Assembly: GCA_002298335.1 (NCBI GenBank)
Contig: DBNK01000009.1
Coordinates: forward strand, 24,356 to 38,070
Length of the DNA: 13,715 bases
DNA from: Thalassolituus sp. UBA674
GTDB lineage: Bacteria; Pseudomonadota; Gammaproteobacteria; Pseudomonadales; Oceanobacteraceae
Direction of reading: 5' to 3'
Part shown: positions 6,949 to 13,715 of the stretch, in pieces
Numbering within the stretch: position 1 is the stretch's first letter
Layout of the letters: the number at the start of each line of letters is the position of its first letter
Translations under genes and position numbers: made by a program
Notes under the pieces: model-generated
Told to the model about the DNA's origin: nothing
Databases searched by the model: none
Seen by the model: the letters and a program-made list of their open reading frames with translations, nothing else

Positions 6949-7875
6949 ATGACAACAACAAAAACGCTGTCCACACTGGCCGGAATGCACCGCGATAACG
7001 TTGCCCCCGGCAAACTGATTGAAAACCGCACAGTATACGCCTCTGATCTGGCGGAACTGTCGGTTTATGACACTTATGAATCCGCCAAACGGGTGCTGCT
7101 TGAAGCCGATGAACTGCTGTACTGCGGCATGATGACCGGCCGCAAGATCATGCACGGCAAAGGTGGGTACTCCACAGAGTTTCTGCCGCACGAATCCTTT
7201 GTGATTGCCCCGAACAGCTTTGTCGAGATCGACTTTCCGGATGCCACGCAGGACACCCCGACCACCTGCATGACGCTGGAAATTCCGCGTGAGACCCTGA
7301 AGAAACTTACGGATCAGTTCAATCTGCAGCAAGCGATGCCAAAAGAGCTGGGTGAGTGGGCGCCGCAGGTGAATCAGATGCATCTGGCCCATACCGAAGC
7401 CACCCAACAGCTGCTCGAACGCATCGTGCACAGTTTTGTCTGCAAAGAAGATGATCGTGATCTGGTGCTGACCTTCGGTGTGAACGAACTGATCGCGCGC
7501 ATGCTGCGCCACGAAAGCCGCACCTTTCTGCTCAACTGCGTCAGTGAGGACCCGACCAAATCCGGTCTGACCCAGGCTGTGGCGCATATCGAAGCGAATC
7601 TCGCCCGGCCACTGGATGTGGACGGACTGGCCCGGCTGGCCTGCATGTCACGCAGCAAACTCTACAGTCAGTTCCGCAACACACTGGGCTGCAGCCCGGT
7701 GGAGTTCCAGCAACGCCGCCGTTTAGAGAAAGCCTGTAGCATGATCCGCAGTGGCGTGCAGTCGATTACCGCCGTCAGTTATGATCTGGGCTTCTCCAAC
7801 CCCAGCCACTTCTCACGCCGCTTCCACCAGATGTATGGTATGACGCCAAGAGAATTTGCGGCCCGGTTCCACTGA
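6949..7875 (+). CDS. AraC-family transcriptional regulator next to exaC
   Basis: The protein has 308 residues. The C-terminal 103 residues (from 206) form a double helix-turn-helix: VDGLARLACMSRSKLYSQFR is the first motif and ITAVSYDLGFSNPSHFSRRF the second, ending YGMTPREFAARFH. The N-terminal about 205 residues resemble AraC-type sensor domains (FLPHESFVIAPNSFVEIDFP) that bind an effector or mediate dimerisation. It likely activates the divergent exaC in response to an alcohol, aldehyde or downstream metabolite; that is inferred from position. The ribosome-binding site before ATG 6949 is weak (GGGTACGG), so low-level expression is expected. It is followed by a strong bidirectional terminator. 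Confidence 0.88.
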   Translation: MTTTKTLSTLAGMHRDNVAPGKLIENRTVYASDLAELSVYDTYESAKRVLLEADELLYCGMMTGRKIMHGKGGYSTEFLPHESFVIAPNSFVEIDFPDATQDTPTTCMTLEIPRETLKKLTDQFNLQQAMPKELGEWAPQVNQMHLAHTEATQQLLERIVHSFVCKEDDRDLVLTFGVNELIARMLRHESRTFLLNCVSEDPTKSGLTQAVAHIEANLARPLDVDGLARLACMSRSKLYSQFRNTLGCSPVEFQQRRRLEKACSMIRSGVQSITAVSYDLGFSNPSHFSRRFHQMYGMTPREFAARFH

Positions 7876-7897
7876 TCAGGCAATGTCTCCAGGCATA

Positions 7898-7926
7898 AAA
7901 AAACGGCGCATCAGGCGCCGTTTTTT
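7898..7926. terminator. Bidirectional rho-independent terminator
   Basis: CGGCGC (7904-7909) pairs with GCGCCG (7915-7920) around a 5-base loop, flanked by six or more As on the left and six Ts on the right. It works for the AraC-type gene on the plus strand and for the small membrane protein gene arriving on the minus strand. Confidence 0.9.
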
Positions 7927-7944
7927 GTTCAGGTAACCCGCAGA

Positions 7945-8229
7945 TTACTCAGGAGATACCACGCGCAGAGTTGCTTTCTCAACCTGCTTGCGACGGTTGC
8001 CAACAAACAGCTGGGCCGGTACAGACAGCAGCAGAAGCAGCGGGTAACCAATAAAAGGGAACAGCAGAATTGCCAGTGCAGCAATCAGTACAAAAGTCAT
8101 CGCCGATGTCATCAGATGGCCAACCGCACCAACACTGGTCAGCAGAGGCAGCGCAATCAGCGCGATAACAGCGACAAACAAAATGGTTTCTTTTACGAGA
8201 TTCGGGTGTGGCTTGGACTTATGGTTCAT
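7945..8229 (-). CDS. Small membrane protein, two to three hydrophobic helices, unknown function
   Basis: The protein has 94 residues. A basic N-terminus (MNHKSKPHPNLVKE) precedes a helix at about 13-35 and a long hydrophobic stretch at about 43-77 that may be one or two helices. The C-terminus is basic (GNRRKQVEKATLRV). The pattern indicates a small inner-membrane protein, possibly with the charged tail in the cytoplasm. I recognise no family. ATG at 8229 is chosen because AGGAAG sits 7 bases before it; a longer open frame upstream has no good start. It shares the bidirectional terminator with the AraC-type gene. Confidence 0.7.
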   Translation of the reverse strand: MNHKSKPHPNLVKETILFVAVIALIALPLLTSVGAVGHLMTSAMTFVLIAALAILLFPFIGYPLLLLLSVPAQLFVGNRRKQVEKATLRVVSPE

Positions 8230-8391
8230 GCGTTGGCTTCCTGCAGACGTTGTTTTTCTTGTTTGTAATTGCGGGAGAAGCACGGTCTCCCTGCGGTCGC
8301 ACTTAAGTGTAGCTGGTTTGTAACAATCTGCGTCGGAATGTAAAACAGTGGCCCGTAAAGACCAATTGGCTGCTTGGGGAAGGAGAAACAG

Positions 8392-8415
8392 AAGCGGCGC
8401 CCGAAGACGCCGCTT
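8392..8415 (-). other. Stable hairpin with CUUCGG tetraloop (minus strand)
   Basis: AAGCGGCG (8392-8399) pairs with CGCCGCTT (8408-8415). On the minus strand the loop reads TCTTCGGG, giving an inner C(UUCG)G tetraloop and a stem of about 10 pairs. It lacks a proper T-run (TCTGTTTC follows), so it could be a weak terminator, an attenuator arm or a leader structure of the membrane protein gene. A second, weaker stem at 8419-8457 precedes it on the same strand. Confidence 0.5.
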
Positions 8416-8461
8416 ATGCTGCAATTAATCCCGAACAACGATTCCGGGGTACTGCAGAAGA

Positions 8462-8512
8462 TCAGTGTACGCAAATTGGCGTAAGGGTCAAACAGCACCA
8501 GCGATCCGTCAC
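8462..8512 (-). CDS. Possible 16-residue Cys-rich leader peptide
   Basis: GTG at 8512 is preceded by a strong GGAGG with a 6-base spacer and opens a frame reading VTDRWCCLTLTPICVH before TGA. Three of 16 residues are cysteine, and it is followed on the same strand by two hairpins and then, about 230 bases on, by the small membrane protein gene. That layout is what a ribosome-mediated attenuator would look like. It could equally be chance; the short length gives no statistical weight. Confidence 0.25.
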   Translation of the reverse strand: MTDRWCCLTLTPICVH

Positions 8513-8636
8513 TACAAACCTCCTACAATCCTCTCATTCTGCATAGAGCACGCACCGCTCATCTGGTAAATTCTCATTCAGTCAGTACACCGCCCGGAAT
8601 CTTGTCATCAACCGGGCCCGCAAAGGATCACACCTC

Positions 8637-10319
8637 ATGGCACGTAAGCCAGCATCAGATAAACCAAACAGTAAAAACAACAGCAAGACCAAATCCTTCG
8701 AACAGACCCTCTGGGCCACCGCCGACAAACTGCGCGGCAGCGTAGAATCTTCTGAGTACAAGCACGTTGTGCTGTCACTGATCTTCTTGAAGTTCATCAG
8801 CGACAAGTTTGCCGAGCGCAAACAGCAGCTCGAAGCCGAAGGCAAGGGCGCCTACGTTGATATGGTCGCGTTTTATACAATGACCAACACCTTCTACCTG
8901 CCAGAAGATGCGCGTTGGGATTTCATCGCCAAAAACGCCAAACAAGACGACATCGCCGTTAAGATCGACACCGCCCTGCACACCGTCGAGAAAAACAACA
9001 AAGCCCTGCGTGGCGCACTGCCAGATAATTACTTCTCACGCTTAGGGCTGGATGCCAGCAAACTCGCCGCCCTGATCGATGCCATCAATAACATCGACAC
9101 CTTATTCACCCCTCTCCCTCAGGGAGAGGGCAGGGGTGAGGGTGGAGAGGGAAGAGCCAGTGAAACCGACGGTGCCCACAGCGCAACGAAGCGAGGCACG
9201 AGCGAAGAGGATATAGTCGGTCGTGTTTATGAGTACTTCCTCGGCAACTTTGCCGCCACCGAAGGCAAAGGCGGTGGCGAGTTCTACACGCCCAAGTGCG
9301 TGGTCAACCTGCTGGCTGAAATGATCGAACCCTATCACGGCAAAATCTACGACCCGTGTTGTGGCTCCGGCGGTATGTTCGTGCAGTCGGTCAAATTTGT
9401 TGAAAACCATCAGGGCAATAAAAAAGACATCTCCATCTACGGCCAGGAACAGACCAGCACCACCTACAAGCTGGCCAAGATGAACCTCGCGATCCGCGGC
9501 ATCAGCGCCAATCTCGGCGACGTACCCGCCGACACCTTCTTTAAAGACCAGCACCCGGACTTAAAAGCCGACTTCATCATCGCCAACCCACCGTTCAACC
9601 TAAAAGAATGGCGCGGCCCGGATGAACTCACCAACGACCCACGCTGGGCCGGCTACGAAACCCCGCCCACCGGCAACGCCAACTACGGCTGGATACTGCA
9701 CATGATCAGCAAGCTCAGTGACAACGGCGTCGCGGGCTTTGTACTGGCCAATGGCTCCATGAGTACCAACACCAAAGGCGAAGGTGAAATCCGCAGACAG
9801 ATCATCGAAAACGACCTCGTCGACTGCATGATCGCCCTGCCGGGGCAGCTGTTCTACACCACCCAGATACCCGTGTGCCTGTGGTTCTTAACCAAAAACA
9901 AAAAAGCACAGACCTTCAGTGATGGGCGCAAACAGCACCGTAACCGTGAAGGCGAAACCCTGTTTATCGACGCCCGTAATATGGGCAGCATGATCAGCCG
10001 CATCCATAAAGAACTGACCGCCGACGATATCGCCGACATCGCCAACACCTACCATGCGTGGCGCGGGGAAAGCACCAAACAAGGTTATGGAGACGTTGCT
10101 GGTTTTTGTAAAAGTGCCTCATTAGACGACATCAAAGCCAACGACTACGTCCTCACACCGGGCCGCTACGTCGGCGCTGCCGAAATCGAAGACGACGGCG
10201 AACTGTTCGAAGAAAAAATGCAGCAACTGACCCAAACCCTGTTCCAGCAGATGGCGGAAGCGCAGGAGCTGGATGCCGTGATTAAACAGAACCTTAAGGG
10301 GCTGGGTTATGCTGGGTGA
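8637..10319 (+). CDS. hsdM: Type I restriction-modification DNA methyltransferase subunit HsdM, with an in-frame repeat insertion
   Basis: The protein has 560 residues. HsdM methylates adenine in the target chosen by HsdS and forms M2S or R2M2S complexes. The N-terminal helical domain (about 20-156) has the family block LWATADKLRGSVESSEYKHV. The SAM-binding motif DPCCGSGGMF starts at D239, the catalytic NPPF is at 317-320, and the family segment VYEYFLGNFA precedes the EFYTP block. Between residues about 158 and 190, where the family has a short linker, lies a Gly/Glu/Arg-rich stretch (TPLPQGEGRGEGGEGR...) coded by a palindromic genomic repeat. All motifs remain in frame, so the enzyme may still work. 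ATG 8637 has AAGGA about 9 bases upstream. It overlaps hsdS by 11 bases, implying coupled translation. Confidence 0.95.
   Translation: MARKPASDKPNSKNNSKTKSFEQTLWATADKLRGSVESSEYKHVVLSLIFLKFISDKFAERKQQLEAEGKGAYVDMVAFYTMTNTFYLPEDARWDFIAKNAKQDDIAVKIDTALHTVEKNNKALRGALPDNYFSRLGLDASKLAALIDAINNIDTLFTPLPQGEGRGEGGEGRASETDGAHSATKRGTSEEDIVGRVYEYFLGNFAATEGKGGGEFYTPKCVVNLLAEMIEPYHGKIYDPCCGSGGMFVQSVKFVENHQGNKKDISIYGQEQTSTTYKLAKMNLAIRGISANLGDVPADTFFKDQHPDLKADFIIANPPFNLKEWRGPDELTNDPRWAGYETPPTGNANYGWILHMISKLSDNGVAGFVLANGSMSTNTKGEGEIRRQIIENDLVDCMIALPGQLFYTTQIPVCLWFLTKNKKAQTFSDGRKQHRNREGETLFIDARNMGSMISRIHKELTADDIADIANTYHAWRGESTKQGYGDVAGFCKSASLDDIKANDYVLTPGRYVGAAEIEDDGELFEEKMQQLTQTLFQQMAEAQELDAVIKQNLKGLGYAG
9106..9142. 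repeat. Palindromic intergenic-type repeat embedded in hsdM
   Basis: CCCTCTCCC (9110-9118) and GGGAGAGGG (9122-9130) form a perfect 9-bp stem around TCA, and TCACCCC (9106-9112) and GGGGTGA (9133-9139) form a second, overlapping perfect inverted repeat, followed by GGG. This is the familiar CCCTCTCCCTCAGGGAGAGG-type element dispersed between genes in many proteobacteria. Here it sits inside an open reading frame, translated as TPLPQGEGRGEG, and the frame is kept. Confidence 0.85.
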
Positions 10320-11736
10320 ATGGCCTAAACGAGCGCTGGGAGAGTGTGCAACTTGGCTTTCTGGCGGCACTCCTCGTAAATCAAATCCAGATTTTTGGAA
10401 TGGCTCAATTCCTTGGATCAGTGCAAAAAGCCTGAATGATTTTCGTGTGGGGGACTCCGAAGACAAGGTGACCAATTTAGCTGTCGGTAATGGCACGCGA
10501 CTTGTTCCAAGGAACAGCATCTTATTTGTTGTTCGTGGGATGAGTTTGAAAAGTGAATTTCGTATCGGCCTGACAACACGAGAAGTGACTTTTAACCAAG
10601 ATTTAAAAGCATTAATAGCAAACGAGGATGTTGACGCAGAATTTCTGGCTTATGCAATTCGAGCTAAGACAACTGAAATATTGTCATTGGTGGAAGAAGC
10701 TGGGCATGGAACGGGAGTGTTGCCCACTGCTCGGATTCAGGCGCTTGAAATTGGTGTCCCAAGCAAAACTATTCAGGAAAGAGTCGTTTCTTTTATGAAG
10801 GCTCTCGACAACAAAATCGCCCTTAACCGCCAGATCAACACCACCCTCGAATCCATGGCGCAGGCATTATTTAAAAGCTGGTTTGTGGATTTTGACCCGG
10901 TGATCGACAACGCCCTGGCCGCCGGTAATGCAATCCCAGACGCCTTGCAAAAAAGAGCCGCCGCCCGCGCCGCCAGACGTGAAGCGCTGCATCAGCAGAC
11001 CAACAAAACCACCAACAAAACCGCCAACGAAACCACAGGGGCCACCGACGCCGCCAGCGTAGATCAGGCCCTGCCTGAAACTGGTTTATCAGACCAGCGC
11101 CTGCCGTCTGAGATACAACAACTCTTCCCCGACCGGTTTGTATTAACCGAAGAAATGGGCTGGGTGCCGGAGAGGTGGGAGGCTGTTCGATTTTCTCAGC
11201 TTGTGGATGCGAAGCAAGGAAAATACTTGGCGAAGACCGAGATGATGGAGTCTCAAAATGATGTTTTCCAATATCCTGTATGGGGTGGTAATGGAATTCT
11301 CGGTTATAGCCAAAAAAAATCATACGATGCCCCAATAACGTTGATGACTTGCCGTGGCTCCAACTGCGGGCTAATCAAAACTACTCAATCATCTTCGTGG
11401 ATATCAAATAATTCTTTCGCGTGTAAATCACGGTACGGCTCTGAATACTTCCTGTATTTGTATTTCATTAGTGAAGATTTTTCTGACTGTGTGAGTGGTT
11501 CTGCTCAGCCACAGATCACTTATACGGCTTTAAAAAATAAGCTGATGAAATACCCGATTTCAACGGAAATTTGTAATGTATTTTCTGAACTCGTAGCTGT
11601 ATATCGGGAAAAGCAATTTTTGAATGATCGTCAGAACGAATTGCTTACCAACCTTCGCGACTCCCTTCTCCCCAAACTCCTGTCCGGCCAGATCACCATC
11701 CCGGACGCCGAGCAACAACTGGCTGAGGTGTTGTAA
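10309..11736 (+). CDS. hsdS: Type I restriction-modification specificity subunit HsdS
   Basis: The protein has 475 residues, with the two-target-recognition-domain layout. TRD1 covers about 1-160, beginning WPKRALGECATWLSGGTP. The central conserved helix region (about 165-199) reads ALDNKIALNRQINTTLESMA, then the signature LFKSWFVDFDPV. A linker rich in Ala/Arg and then Thr/Asn follows, with 4-residue TNKT repeats at 231-242. TRD2 runs about 275-430 (GWVPERWEAVRFSQLV...), and the C-terminal conserved helix ends LRDSLLPKLLSGQI. Each TRD reads half of a bipartite DNA site and HsdS bridges two HsdM subunits. The TRD-coding parts are more AT-rich than the conserved parts, the usual sign of TRD exchange. 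The recognition sequence cannot be read from this. Confidence 0.93.
   Translation: MLGEWPKRALGECATWLSGGTPRKSNPDFWNGSIPWISAKSLNDFRVGDSEDKVTNLAVGNGTRLVPRNSILFVVRGMSLKSEFRIGLTTREVTFNQDLKALIANEDVDAEFLAYAIRAKTTEILSLVEEAGHGTGVLPTARIQALEIGVPSKTIQERVVSFMKALDNKIALNRQINTTLESMAQALFKSWFVDFDPVIDNALAAGNAIPDALQKRAAARAARREALHQQTNKTTNKTANETTGATDAASVDQALPETGLSDQRLPSEIQQLFPDRFVLTEEMGWVPERWEAVRFSQLVDAKQGKYLAKTEMMESQNDVFQYPVWGGNGILGYSQKKSYDAPITLMTCRGSNCGLIKTTQSSSWISNNSFACKSRYGSEYFLYLYFISEDFSDCVSGSAQPQITYTALKNKLMKYPISTEICNVFSELVAVYREKQFLNDRQNELLTNLRDSLLPKLLSGQITIPDAEQQLAEVL
10999..11034 (+). repeat. Three 12-bp tandem repeats in the hsdS linker
   Basis: ACCAACAAAACC occurs twice in a row (10999-11010, 11011-11022), followed by a variant GCCAACGAAACC (11023-11034). 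They translate as TNKT-TNKT-ANET. The unit is a multiple of three, so copy-number slippage would lengthen or shorten the linker without breaking the frame. Confidence 0.85.
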
Positions 11737-11773
11737 GGTGAAGCTTGAGTTTGTAGTTCTTAGTAGTATGAAA

Positions 11774-11848
11774 ACGTCCGGAGCTGAACGCGCTATGTCC
11801 GTAGCTTTCGTAACAAGCTCCGGACATATGACCAAAAGCTGCGGACAT
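11774..11848. repeat. Dyad-symmetric array of four ATGTCCG-N-AGCTTT sites
   Basis: Two forward copies (11774-11787, 11795-11808) and two reverse copies (11814-11827, 11835-11848) of a 14-bp motif occupy the gap between hsdS and the DUF6933-like gene. Spacings are 21, 19 and 21 bases, and both outer and inner pairs are centred on position 11811. The central pair can fold into a hairpin (7+5 bp, 7-base loop). A partial fifth copy at 11853-11862 pairs with the last one (AGCTGCGG with CCGCAGCT). The function is unknown; operator cluster, structured RNA or recombination site are all possible. Confidence 0.8.
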
Positions 11849-11880
11849 AAGACCCGCAGCTGTCGTTGGTAAATCAAACC

Positions 11881-12528
11881 ATGATCCAGATACACGCCAC
11901 CAAAAAACTACTCGCCAAAATGCCGGCCCAGACGAAGCCTGGGCCAGAGGATATTCTGGCGGCTCCGCAAAGTAAGCTGGGCAGTTGGCACGCCAATCTG
12001 CTGACGATTCAGCGCCGCAACTGCCTGCTGTTTGTGCACGACCAGACGCGCTTTCCGGTATTTATTCCGGCGTTAACCAAACCGGATTTCGCCAAGATCG
12101 ACCGTTTTTTTGACGATGCTCTGATGAACACGCTGCTGAAATGCGGTGCAACACAAGAACAGCTGGACACCGCAGCGGCATTGCTACAGCCGTTGGCGTT
12201 TGTCGGCGGTACCGATCGCTCGGTACTGGGCACGCTTAATCAGCTTGGTCAGGACATTGACCACATTCTCTATTTTGATTCGCTGAACGTGGCAGAGATG
12301 GCGGGCTATGCCCTGAGTGCGTCGCTGGCCGATCGCCCCTGTCATGTAAAAGGGCAAAAGGACTACATCTGGCCGAAGGATGCGTTTCTTGAGCTGCTCG
12401 ACCGTTTGAGCTGCGAGGTCGACCTTAATAGCAGCCAGACAGATGACCAGCGGGCGCACTCAGATTCCCCATCCGAGCCAATAGCCGACAATGTGGTAAT
12501 GTTAGACCGGTTCAGACAAACGAAGTAA
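11881..12528 (+). CDS. DUF6933-like protein inside the hsd locus
   Basis: The protein has 215 residues from ATG 11881. The upstream TTG at 11866 is open but has no ribosome-binding site, and the one at 11881 is weak too. The first 125 residues match my memory of the DUF6933 pattern: IHATKKLLAKM, LGSWHANLLTIQRRNCLLFVHDQTRFPVFIPALTK, then FFDDALMNTLLKCG and TDRSVLGTLNQL. The function of that family is not known to me. The last about 40 residues are Ser/Asp/Pro-rich and probably disordered. No signal peptide or membrane helix is seen. It lies between hsdS and hsdR on the same strand, downstream of the dyad repeat array, so it is likely transcribed with the restriction genes. An accessory or control role in restriction is an inference from position only. 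Confidence 0.7.
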   Translation: MIQIHATKKLLAKMPAQTKPGPEDILAAPQSKLGSWHANLLTIQRRNCLLFVHDQTRFPVFIPALTKPDFAKIDRFFDDALMNTLLKCGATQEQLDTAAALLQPLAFVGGTDRSVLGTLNQLGQDIDHILYFDSLNVAEMAGYALSASLADRPCHVKGQKDYIWPKDAFLELLDRLSCEVDLNSSQTDDQRAHSDSPSEPIADNVVMLDRFRQTK

Positions 12529-12578
12529 GTAGAAACGTCTTTATAGAAGTAACAGCAACGTAGAAGTAGAGGCAGGGA

Positions 12579-13706
12579 ATGAGCTTTACCGAGGCCAGAC
12601 TGGAACAGGCAATTATTGATTTACTCGCCGAGCAGGGTTACCCGCATGTATTGGGTAGCACCCTTGACCGTGCCCCGCATGAGGTGCTGATCAAAGAGGA
12701 TCTGCGTGCCTACCTGAACAAACGCTATCAGGCCGATGGCATTACCGAGGCCGAAATCGACTCTGTGATTAACCGCCTTGATCGCCTGTCTGCCGCTGAT
12801 CTGTACGACTCTAACCGCAGCATTCATAAGCTGGTGGCTGATGGCTTTTTGCTGAAGCGCGAAGACCGCTCGAAAAAAGACCTTTATGTTCAATTAATTG
12901 ACTATGCCGGGTTGCCGGAGCAACGACTGCCTGAAGACGGTGAGGTCGAGTCGATTGATGCCAATGGCCCTGAATATCAGGTGGCTAATAACACCGCTGC
13001 CTATGGCACCGCCAATATCTATAAAGTAGTGAACCAGCTTGAGATTGAAGGCAAAGAGCTGCGCATTCCGGATGCGATTCTGTACATCAACGGCCTGCCG
13101 CTGGTGGTGTTTGAGTTTAAGAGCGCTATTCGTGAAGAGGCAACGATTCACGATGCCTACGTTCAGCTGACGACCCGCTATGCCCGTGATATCCCGGAGT
13201 TAATGAAGTACAACGCACTCTGCATCATCAGCGACGGCGTGAACTCGCGCATGGGCTCGCTGTTTGCCCCGTATGAGTTTTATTACACCTGGCGCAAAGT
13301 GACGGGCGATGAAACCATTGAGAAAGATGGCATTAGCTCGCTACATACCATGATTGAGGGGCTGTTTGATCACACACGCCTGCGTGAGGTGATCCGCCAC
13401 TTTATCTACTTCCCGGATACCTCAAAACGGCAGGAAAAGATCGTCTGCCGTTATCCGCAGTTTTATGCCGCCAATAAGTTGTATCAGAATATTCTGCGCC
13501 ACCGTAAACCCGAAGGGGACGGTAAAGGCGGTACTTATTTTGGGGCAACAGGGTGCGGCAAAAGCTACACCATGATGTTTTTAACCCGGCTGCTGATGAA
13601 GAGCGTCGAGTTTGAAAGCCCGACCATTGTGCTGATTACCGACCGTACCGATCTGGATGACCAGCTCTCTGGCCAATTTACCGGCGCTAACCCGGATTTC
13701 TCATGA
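12579..13706 (+). CDS. hsdR: Type I restriction endonuclease subunit HsdR, N-terminal part, frame ends early
   Basis: 375 codons are open; full HsdR proteins have roughly 800-1100. HsdR supplies the nuclease and the ATP-driven translocase of the R2M2S complex. Visible parts are an N-terminal region (MSFTEARLEQAIIDLLAEQG), the PD-(D/E)xK nuclease core with D165, E179 and K181 (PDAILYINGLPLVVFEFKS), a following Q/Y motif (QLTTRYARDIPEL), Walker A GATGCGKS at 322-329, and DRTDLDDQLSGQF at 355-367. The DEAD-box motif II and all later helicase motifs are missing because the frame meets TGA at 13704-13706, 10 bases before the window end. A frameshift just before the stop, or a sequence error near the edge, would explain it; the window is too short to see whether the rest continues in another frame. 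GAGG lies 6 bases before ATG 12579. Confidence 0.85.
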   Translation: MSFTEARLEQAIIDLLAEQGYPHVLGSTLDRAPHEVLIKEDLRAYLNKRYQADGITEAEIDSVINRLDRLSAADLYDSNRSIHKLVADGFLLKREDRSKKDLYVQLIDYAGLPEQRLPEDGEVESIDANGPEYQVANNTAAYGTANIYKVVNQLEIEGKELRIPDAILYINGLPLVVFEFKSAIREEATIHDAYVQLTTRYARDIPELMKYNALCIISDGVNSRMGSLFAPYEFYYTWRKVTGDETIEKDGISSLHTMIEGLFDHTRLREVIRHFIYFPDTSKRQEKIVCRYPQFYAANKLYQNILRHRKPEGDGKGGTYFGATGCGKSYTMMFLTRLLMKSVEFESPTIVLITDRTDLDDQLSGQFTGANPDFS

Positions 13707-13715
13707 AGAAGGTAG

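Larger units (their letters stand above)
8230..8636. other. 407-base stretch between the small membrane protein gene and hsdM
   Basis: No substantial gene is seen here. It should hold the promoters for hsdM (plus) and the membrane protein gene (minus), but I see no convincing sigma-70 pair; TACAAT near 8524 is a possible plus-strand -10 without a good -35. It contains two hairpins best read on the minus strand (8392-8415 and 8419-8457) and a possible 16-codon Cys-rich leader ORF (8462-8512, minus). A weak CCCGG/CCGGG repeat lies about 20 bases before hsdM. Confidence 0.5.

Noticed and set aside
6799..7587. Upstream extension of exaC to a 768-residue protein
   Set aside because: The extra part is antisense to the AraC-type regulator gene and non-family-like; GGAG before ATG 6798 and the MIYADPG start fit the family.
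10309..11848. Invertible hsdS specificity switch using the inverted repeats after hsdS
   Set aside because: No second or partial hsdS copy and no recombinase gene is in the window, and the inverted repeats lie outside the coding region.
11774..11862. CRISPR array
   Set aside because: The units are 14 bp, in both orientations, with 5-7 base gaps; no spacer-length unique sequences and no cas genes.
11768..11872. 34-codon ORF across the repeat array (MKTSGAERAMSVAF...)
   Set aside because: It is made almost wholly of the repeat units, whose 21-base step gives a pseudo-repeated peptide; no ribosome-binding site is seen. The DNA symmetry explains it better.

Overview
The window looks like chromosomal DNA from a gammaproteobacterium, possibly a marine Oceanospirillales-type organism. 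This placement is a guess from a GC content judged by eye at about 50-55%, the codon style, and the close resemblance of the aldehyde dehydrogenase to ExaC/AcoD proteins of Pseudomonas and relatives. No rRNA, tRNA, CRISPR array or insertion sequence was seen.

Left part (1-4238). A truncated gene for an exported protein (1-204, minus) diverges from an ArsR-type regulator (286-654); an AT-rich dyad and both promoters lie between them. A three-gene operon follows, preceded by a good sigma-54 promoter candidate (796-810): a NifX-like protein (859-1353), a 567-residue AAA+ ATPase (1366-3069), and a stand-alone protein resembling the C-terminal domain of NifB (3059-3445, overlapping the ATPase gene). 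A beta-class-like glutathione S-transferase gene (3603-4238) comes next, after a short tandem repeat. No nitrogenase structural gene is in view. The operon reads as a cofactor-handling or metalloprotein-maturation unit pairing two FeMo-co-binding-type domains with an AAA+ motor.

Middle part (4243-8229). An AT-rich minus-strand gene for a small Cys-His-Asp (transglutaminase/papain-like) protein is coupled to a gene for an ABM-type monooxygenase. Two rho-independent terminators separate these from exaC, an NAD-dependent acetaldehyde dehydrogenase, which diverges from an AraC-family regulator. A bidirectional terminator then separates the regulator gene from a small two-helix membrane protein gene on the minus strand. 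Upstream of that gene is a roughly 400-bp non-coding stretch holding hairpins and a possible Cys-rich leader peptide.

Right part (8637-13715). This is a type I restriction-modification locus: hsdM, hsdS (11-bp overlap), a DUF6933-like gene, and the 5' part of hsdR, whose frame ends at a stop 10 bases before the window edge. Four features stand out: a palindromic repeat element translated in frame inside HsdM; 12-bp tandem repeats (TNKT) in the HsdS linker; a 75-bp array of four ATGTCCG-N-AGCTTT sites arranged with exact dyad symmetry between hsdS and the DUF6933 gene; and the placement of that extra gene between hsdS and hsdR.
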